Shown: positions 23,654 to 28,520 of the stretch, one piece after another
How positions within the stretch are numbered: position 1 is the stretch's first letter
Layout: each line of letters begins with the position of its first letter
NCBI GenBank assembly: GCA_043806735.1
Contig: JAZDGR010000093.1
Span: 1-28,520 of the forward strand
From: QYOJ01 sp043806735
Lineage (GTDB): Bacteria > Bacteroidota > Bacteroidia > Bacteroidales > FEN-979
Length of the DNA stretch: 28,520 nucleotides
Direction of reading: 5' to 3'
Made by a program: the position numbers and the translations under genes
The notes under the pieces: generated by a model
The model's database searches: none
What the model was told of the DNA's origin: nothing
Seen by the model: the letters and a program-made list of their open reading frames with translations, nothing else

Positions 23654-24754
23654 ATGAAAAAGGTTTTTATATATCCGCTATTTGTGATTCTGGGAATACT
23701 TGGCGTCTTCCCGGCAGGACAGGGGCAAGACGCGAATTACTCCCAATTCTTCAGCGCCCCGTTGTATTTCAATCCGGCCTTTACAGGGATCAATACGGGT
23801 CTCAGAGTCAGGTTCCTTTTCCGTGATCAATGGCCGGCTTTGCCGATCGACTTTAAGTCCTACTACTTTTCGGCCGACCTCGGCGACAGAAATTTACCGG
23901 GTGCAGGAGGGATCGGGATCATGATCAATTCCGATTCCCCGGGAGGCGGATTGATCAATACCCTCCAAGCTGCCATCACAGTTGGCGTTAGGGTTCCCAT
24001 CACCAGCTTTATGGTGGCTCAGGTAGGTGTCAAAGCAGCCCTCCTGCAACGGAAAGTAAATTGGGAAGACCTGGTCTTTGCCGATCAGTTAGACCCGAAA
24101 TACGGGGCAATATATCAGACTTCTTTCATTCCTCCTGATGCAAATACACGGACTGTTCCCGATTTCGCCGCCGGAGGTATTCTCCAGTTCTCGAATGAAC
24201 CTGGAAATATCAACGGATCGGTGGGATTTGCTGTGGATCATATTTTTAAACCCGATGTCTCTTTCCTTCCAAACGGAGAGTCAAAATATCCCAGGAAGTG
24301 GGTTGTTCACGGAGATGCCATCATTGCTTCAGGCTACGGATCATCCTCCAGCATGTACGGAAATAGCGGGGATCCGCTTTTGATCAATCCTGGTTTCCTG
24401 TTTCAGAGCCAGGCAAATCTGAATATGTTGGAAATAGGATTGAACCTTTTAAAATTCAACATCTACCTCGGCGGATGGTATAAAACGACGATGACCGGAG
24501 ATGTCAATAACGCGGTTACGCTCCTGGCGGGGTACCGGTATAATTTTATGGAGGATATGAGCATTAAGTTTATTTACAGCTATGACCTTCAGATTGCAGG
24601 CGTTATGCAGGGGACGGGCGGTGCACACGAAATCAGCCTGGTCCTCGAATTTAACGGAGTCTCCCTCTTCGGCGGCGGTGGCGGACGCGGTGGATTCACC
24701 CCCACAGGCCGGTCACGGGGATACGGCCCCCTCGAATGCCCGACATTCTATTAA
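23654..24754 (+). CDS. PorP/SprF family type IX secretion membrane protein
   Basis: A 366-residue predicted outer-membrane beta-barrel with a signal peptide of about 24 residues. Family landmarks follow directly: Q-D-A-N-Y-S-Q-F-F-S-A-P-L-Y-F-N-P-A-F-T-G, then F-L-F-R-D-Q-W-P, then G-A-G-G-I-G-I-M-I-N-S-D, and repeated amphipathic strands to the end. By family knowledge SprF/PorP proteins partner with an upstream type B-sorted adhesin for its secretion or attachment. The gene lies 19 bp behind the giant adhesin, the normal pairing. The extreme C-terminus is unusual: a Gly-rich stretch (G-G-G-G-G-R-G-G) and a C-P-T-F-Y end after the last strand. A hairpin terminator follows. Confidence 0.94.
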   Translation: MKKVFIYPLFVILGILGVFPAGQGQDANYSQFFSAPLYFNPAFTGINTGLRVRFLFRDQWPALPIDFKSYYFSADLGDRNLPGAGGIGIMINSDSPGGGLINTLQAAITVGVRVPITSFMVAQVGVKAALLQRKVNWEDLVFADQLDPKYGAIYQTSFIPPDANTRTVPDFAAGGILQFSNEPGNINGSVGFAVDHIFKPDVSFLPNGESKYPRKWVVHGDAIIASGYGSSSSMYGNSGDPLLINPGFLFQSQANLNMLEIGLNLLKFNIYLGGWYKTTMTGDVNNAVTLLAGYRYNFMEDMSIKFIYSYDLQIAGVMQGTGGAHEISLVLEFNGVSLFGGGGGRGGFTPTGRSRGYGPLECPTFY

Positions 24755-24776
24755 AATTAATTGACTCGTTGTAAAA

Positions 24777-24807
24777 AAAGCCGGCTATCATTCCGATAAC
24801 CGGCTTT
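24777..24807 (+). terminator. Hairpin terminator behind the PorP/SprF gene
   Basis: Thirteen-base arms (AAAGCCGGCTATC and GATAACCGGCTTT) pair with one mismatch around the loop ATTCC. There is an A-run before it and a short T-run inside the right arm. It lies 22 bp behind the SprF-type stop and 20 bp before the regulator ATG, so it separates the adhesin operon from the regulator. The T-run is longer on the minus strand, so action in both directions is possible. Confidence 0.75.
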
Positions 24808-24827
24808 GAGTGCACCAGACTACTTCT

Positions 24828-25559
24828 ATGAAAATCACATGCATTACGGTAGATGACGAACCTCTTGCGCTTGAGGTCCTGGAAGATTATATACATAAGA
24901 TTCCTTTTCTTCAGTTAGTAAAATCTTTTGACAATGCCCTTCAGGCAATGGACTTTCTCCGACATGAACAGGTCGATCTGATGTTTTTGGATATCCAGAT
25001 GGAGGAGTTGACCGGAATTCAGATGCTGAATATTCTGAACCCAAAGCCTGAAGTGATTTTCACCACAGCATATGACCAATATGCTCTGCAGGGCTATGAA
25101 CTGGATGTTGCCGATTACCTGTTGAAACCGATTTCGTTTGAAAGGTTTGTCAAATCCGTTGATAAGGTTCATGAAAAACTTTGCCGGCAGGCAAACCCTA
25201 AATGCCCCTCCGAAGAGATTTCCATCTTCAATCCCAAGATCGACTATTTTTTTATCAAGAGCGGATTTAAGCTTCACAAAGTCTCTTTTAGCGAGATCCT
25301 TTACGTGGAAGGTCAGGGAGATTATCTCAAGATCGTGACACGCAAAGCGCGCATCATGACGCTCCAGACGTTCAAGGGCATTGAAGAGACCCTGCCTCCA
25401 GGAAATTTCATCCGCGTGCATAAATCCTACATCATTGCCATTGATAAGATCGTATCGATCGAAGGTAACATGGTCAAGGTGGCCGACAAACTAATCCCGG
25501 TGGGTGAGAACTACAAGAAGAGTTTTCAGATGTTGTTGGATAAGCTGAAAATTGTTTAG
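24828..25559 (+). CDS. LytTR family response regulator
   Basis: A 243-residue two-component regulator. The receiver domain (about 1-120) has the acidic pocket D9-D10, phospho-acceptor Asp55 in F-L-D-I-Q-M, the T-T-A motif at 79-81 and Lys100 in L-L-K-P. The C-terminal LytTR DNA-binding domain (about 140-240) begins F-F-I-K-S-G-F-K-L-H-K-V and contains I-L-Y-V-E-G-Q-G-D-Y-L-K-I and F-I-R-V-H-K-S-Y-I-I. The ATG at 24828 gives the natural N-terminus M-K-I-T-C-I-T-V-D-D-E-P; a GTG at 24810 would add six residues inside the terminator. No histidine kinase gene is adjacent, so its sensor is elsewhere. The glycosidase gene begins 2 bp after its stop, implying co-transcription. Confidence 0.95.
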   Translation: MKITCITVDDEPLALEVLEDYIHKIPFLQLVKSFDNALQAMDFLRHEQVDLMFLDIQMEELTGIQMLNILNPKPEVIFTTAYDQYALQGYELDVADYLLKPISFERFVKSVDKVHEKLCRQANPKCPSEEISIFNPKIDYFFIKSGFKLHKVSFSEILYVEGQGDYLKIVTRKARIMTLQTFKGIEETLPPGNFIRVHKSYIIAIDKIVSIEGNMVKVADKLIPVGENYKKSFQMLLDKLKIV

Positions 25560-25561
25560 TT

Positions 25562-28204
25562 ATGAAATGTCTATACGTTCTTCCGGCATGCATCATTCTT
25601 TCCTCAATGACGCTGGCCCAAACGGGCGATTATCCCTATACGCCTGTGAAATTTTCAAATGTTCAGATTCATGATGACTTCTGGTCGCCCCGACTGGATA
25701 CAAACCGGCTGGTGACCATTCCGTTCGCATTCAGGAAATCGGAGGAAACAGGACGGTTGCAAAATTTTAAGGTAGCCGGGCAGGTGAATTCCGGTGAGAT
25801 TCGATCCGGAAGCTTTTGCAGCAAATATGGGTACGATGATTCCGATGTTTACAAGATTATAGAAGGGGGAGCCTATTCCCTGAGTATCCATCCCGATCCG
25901 GCCCTGGAAACCTTCCTCGACAGCCTGATCGCCGATATTGCTGCAGCTCAGGAGCCCGACGGTTATCTCTATACGATGCGGACTATCAACCCTCAGAAAT
26001 CCTGGGCAAAAGAACGATGGGTTAACGCCCGGTACAACGGGAGCCATGAGCTGTACAATGTGGGACACCTGTATGAAGCCGCTGTGGCATATTACGATGC
26101 AACGGACAAACGCACGTTACTGGATGTGGCAATTAAAAATGCAAACCTTCTATGCAGCACCTTTGGACCGGGTAAAAAGCATATAGCCTCAGGGCATCAG
26201 GAGATCGAAATCGGATTAGCGAAACTCTACCGGGTTACGGGAGAAAAAAAATACCTCGATCTGGCAAAGTTGCTGCTTGACGAACGCGGCAAAGGCGAAA
26301 AATCAGGAAGTACGTACACTCAGGATCACCTGCCTGTCATTGAGCAGGAAGAGGCAGTCGGTCATGCCGTACGGGCCACATATATGTACTCGGCCATGGC
26401 GGATATCGCTGCGCTGACAGGCGATACCGCTTACATCAGGGCCATTGACAGGATATGGAATGATGTGGTGTCGGGAAAACTTTACCTGACCGGAGGAATC
26501 GGGTCACGGTCTTCAGGAGAAGCATATGGAGACAGGTTTGAGTTACCAAACCTTACAGCGTATAACGAAACATGCGCAGCCATTGCAAATATTTTCTGGA
26601 ATTACAGGATGTTCCTTCTTCACGGGAAAAGCAAATACATCGATGTCCTGGAACGAACCCTGTACAACGGGATGATCTCGGGCGTATCCCTGAGCGGTAC
26701 AACTTTTTTTTATCCCAATCCGCTGGAGTCGGAGGGGAATTATTCCCGTTCGGAGTGGTTCGACTGCTCCTGCTGCCCTTCCAATGTATCCCGCTTCCTT
26801 CCGTCGGTTTCCGGGTATATCTATGCCACCCGGGCCGACAGTCTTTTTGTGAACCTATACATCGGAAACGAAGGGAAGGTCAGGCTGGCAGCCCGCGACA
26901 TCGTTATCAACCAGACGACCCAATATCCCTGGGATGGCCAGATCCGAATCACAATCACACCTGAAAAACCGGTTACCATGACTTTATGCCTGCGCATTCC
27001 CGGATGGGCGAGAAATGAAGTGCTTCCCGGGGGATTATACCGATACGCTGAACCGTTTGAAGAATCGCCCGCCCTGTTCCTGAACGGGAAAATGAGAAAG
27101 TTGCAAATAAAAGATGGATATGCCCTGATCACAAAGACCTGGAAACCGGGAGATGTCGTGTCGCTCTCGATTCCCATGCCGGCGAGAAAAGTGTTGGCTT
27201 CTGACCAGGTAGAGGACGACCGGGATAAAGTGGCTCTTACACGCGGCCCCATCGTTTTCTGCGCCGAAGGTGTAGATAATGAGGGAGATGTGAAAAACAT
27301 TGTGGTACCCCTGACGGGTTCGTTTAGCTATGACTTCACCTCTGAATTGCTCAATGGTGTTGGTACCCTGAAGGGCAACGTCTTTAAGTTGACCGGTGAT
27401 GGTTTTGATCAACCCGTAACAAAACGTCCTTCGCCCTTCGTCCTTCGTCCTTACTACGCCTGGTGTCACCGGGGTGCCGGGAAGATGAACGTATGGTTTT
27501 ACAATGACCGGTATGTTTTTCCACCGCTGATGGAACCGCCCAATTCGCTTTTTCCCGACAAGATCAAAGTCCGGATGAAACAATACAAGGGACAGGAGGT
27601 TCATTATACGACTGGCGATGAGTATCCCGATCAGCAGGCACCCCTGTATCAACATCCGGTGGTTCTCACCGAGACGGCCACGATCACGGCTGTTTCATTT
27701 AATGCAGAAAACAAGCCCAGCGGGTTGATTCACGGGGACTATTCGAGAGCTGTACTTGCTCCTGCTGCGGAAGCTCAATCAGCCAAGCCCGGACTTACAT
27801 GCCATTACTACGAAAGGCGTTTCCGGAAACTACCGGATTTTGACACGTTGAGACCATCGAAATCAACAGTTGTCGATGATGTCGACGCCTGTACTATTCG
27901 GGATACAACCGATGCCTACGCCCTGGAATTTGAAGGATTTCTGAACTTCCCCAAGGATGGGGTTTATGATTTGTATGTGGTTTCTGATGACGGAGGGCGT
28001 ATTCTGATCGACGATAAAGAGGTGGTTATCAATGACGGGTTACACGAGATGACCGAACGGATGGGCCAAACCGCAGTCCGGAAAGGGCTTCACCCTATTA
28101 AGATCCAGTTTTTTGATTACGGTGGTGATGAAGGGCTTGAACTATACATCTCAGGTCCAGGCATTCCAAAACAACGAATCCCGAAGGAGTGGTATTATAA
28201 CTGA
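25562..28204 (+). CDS. GH127-type beta-L-arabinofuranosidase-like glycosidase with C-terminal PA14 domain
   Basis: An 880-residue exported enzyme with a signal peptide of about 19 residues. The catalytic part (about 25-640, formerly DUF1680) holds the GH127 zinc-cysteine site: Glu336 and Cys338 in N-E-T-C, Cys404 and Cys405 in C-S-C-C-P-S-N, and Glu320 in G-E-A-Y-G. These fit the zinc ligands, nucleophilic cysteine and acid/base of the Bifidobacterium enzyme HypBA1. A short chitobiase C-terminal-type or Fn3-like segment (H-Y-T-T-G-D near 680) follows, then a PA14 domain (about 745-880; S-D-D-G-G-R-I-L-I-D-D and Y-G-G-D-E-G-L-E-L-Y). PA14 often binds carbohydrate. It probably removes arabinofuranose from plant or glycoprotein glycans, though related families (GH146) are possible. 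A 7-bp repeat array lies within the coding sequence at 27425-27451. No T9SS tail is seen. Confidence 0.9.
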   Translation: MKCLYVLPACIILSSMTLAQTGDYPYTPVKFSNVQIHDDFWSPRLDTNRLVTIPFAFRKSEETGRLQNFKVAGQVNSGEIRSGSFCSKYGYDDSDVYKIIEGGAYSLSIHPDPALETFLDSLIADIAAAQEPDGYLYTMRTINPQKSWAKERWVNARYNGSHELYNVGHLYEAAVAYYDATDKRTLLDVAIKNANLLCSTFGPGKKHIASGHQEIEIGLAKLYRVTGEKKYLDLAKLLLDERGKGEKSGSTYTQDHLPVIEQEEAVGHAVRATYMYSAMADIAALTGDTAYIRAIDRIWNDVVSGKLYLTGGIGSRSSGEAYGDRFELPNLTAYNETCAAIANIFWNYRMFLLHGKSKYIDVLERTLYNGMISGVSLSGTTFFYPNPLESEGNYSRSEWFDCSCCPSNVSRFLPSVSGYIYATRADSLFVNLYIGNEGKVRLAARDIVINQTTQYPWDGQIRITITPEKPVTMTLCLRIPGWARNEVLPGGLYRYAEPFEESPALFLNGKMRKLQIKDGYALITKTWKPGDVVSLSIPMPARKVLASDQVEDDRDKVALTRGPIVFCAEGVDNEGDVKNIVVPLTGSFSYDFTSELLNGVGTLKGNVFKLTGDGFDQPVTKRPSPFVLRPYYAWCHRGAGKMNVWFYNDRYVFPPLMEPPNSLFPDKIKVRMKQYKGQEVHYTTGDEYPDQQAPLYQHPVVLTETATITAVSFNAENKPSGLIHGDYSRAVLAPAAEAQSAKPGLTCHYYERRFRKLPDFDTLRPSKSTVVDDVDACTIRDTTDAYALEFEGFLNFPKDGVYDLYVVSDDGGRILIDDKEVVINDGLHEMTERMGQTAVRKGLHPIKIQFFDYGGDEGLELYISGPGIPKQRIPKEWYYN
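27425..27451. repeat. 7-bp array (TTCGTCC type) inside the GH127 reading frame
   Basis: The units CGTCC (partial), TTCGCCC, TTCGTCC and TTCGTCC lie in the coding sequence and translate as R-P-S-P-F-V-L-R-P just before Y-Y-A-W. The sequence is nearly identical to the intergenic array at 10295-10322. The frame stays open on both sides. Confidence 0.85.
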
Positions 28205-28520
28205 ACCACCTCGTAAGCGTCCTCTCCGTTATCCAGGACAGGCTGATAGAGAGTCTCGTTATACTTCATGTAAGTTTGCTCGTTCTGCTGAACCTGCACA
28301 GTGCCGGTGGGTAAATTCTCCACCACAGCGCCCGGAGGAGGTGCAACAACCTGATAGCCGGAACCTGACTGTACATAGAACGTCCCTCCATAGTAATAAT
28401 AGGTAGCATCGGAGACTACCACAGGGGAACATCCTGATGGGAGGATGGTGATGGTAGCGCCAACCGGCGCTGCAATCACCTGGAATCCACCGGAAATAGG
28501 CGCATAAAAGAGCCCGGCGT
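28195..28520 (-). CDS. DUF6515-like protein (N-terminal part outside the window)
   Basis: The frame is open to the right-hand end, so only the C-terminal ~107 residues are visible. They contain repeats of a Y-Y-Y-Y-G-G-T-F-Y-V / Y-Q-V-V-A-P-P-P-G-A-V-V / L-P-x-G pattern, which resembles the DUF6515 family of exported proteins; the function of that family is unknown. The first visible copy is G-L-F-Y-A-P-I-S-G-G-F-Q-V-I-A-A-P-V-G. The last copy is degenerate (M-K-Y-N-E-T-L-Y-Q-P-V). The gene is tail-to-tail with the glycosidase, and the two 3' ends overlap by 10 bp. A GTG at 28479 is not a likely start because the repeat pattern continues upstream of it. Confidence 0.75.
   Translation of the reverse strand, partial: AGLFYAPISGGFQVIAAPVGATITILPSGCSPVVVSDATYYYYGGTFYVQSGSGYQVVAPPPGAVVENLPTGTVQVQQNEQTYMKYNETLYQPVLDNGEDAYEVVQL

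Overview
The window reads as a chromosomal segment of an uncultured member of the Bacteroidetes, probably Bacteroidales-like, with roughly balanced GC. The indications are type IX secretion (T9SS) sorting domains of both types A and B, a PorP/SprF partner protein, the DUF4271-hemD-rnpA-yidD-S41 protease gene order, lipoproteins with short lipoboxes, few Shine-Dalgarno sites, and several matches to the Bacteroidetes -7 promoter element TAnnTTTG. No rRNA, tRNA, CRISPR array, insertion sequence or phage gene was seen.

Layout. 1-1153: 3' end of a secreted beta-helix protein with a type A T9SS tail. 1385-4722 (+): mnmA (tRNA 2-thiolation), a secreted M28 peptidase with a PDZ domain, and a GtrA-family membrane protein. 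4726-11144 (-): a long co-directional run, transcribed as panB, RluA-type pseudouridine synthase, DUF4271 membrane protein, hemD, rnpA, yidD, S41 protease and ChaN-like protein, with many overlaps or very short gaps. 11221-15845 (+): a lipoprotein, dnaK, and a secreted protein of unknown function that starts directly after the dnaK stop. 15865-16185 (-): a small lipoprotein. 16414-28204 (+): a 2406-residue PKD-repeat adhesin with a type B T9SS tail, its PorP/SprF-type partner, a hairpin terminator, a LytTR response regulator, and a GH127 glycosidase with PA14. 28195-28520 (-): the C-terminal part of a DUF6515-like protein.

The cell-surface genes form a plausible functional group. The giant adhesin would be exported by the T9SS and attached through the SprF-like protein, and the regulator and glycosidase (2 bp apart) look like a separately regulated glycan-response unit. 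The rest is housekeeping: RNA modification and processing, heme, pantothenate and protein folding.

Three signals are not explained by ordinary annotation. (1) Degenerate tandem arrays with a strict 7-bp period fill many of the short intergenic gaps; two end at or next to a start codon, one begins at a stop codon, and one lies inside the GH127 reading frame. (2) The giant adhesin has a higher-order architecture: its PKD modules 3-17 are five copies of a three-module block of 262-266 codons. (3) The MnmA has a paired-cysteine variant active site and lacks the usual second catalytic cysteine.
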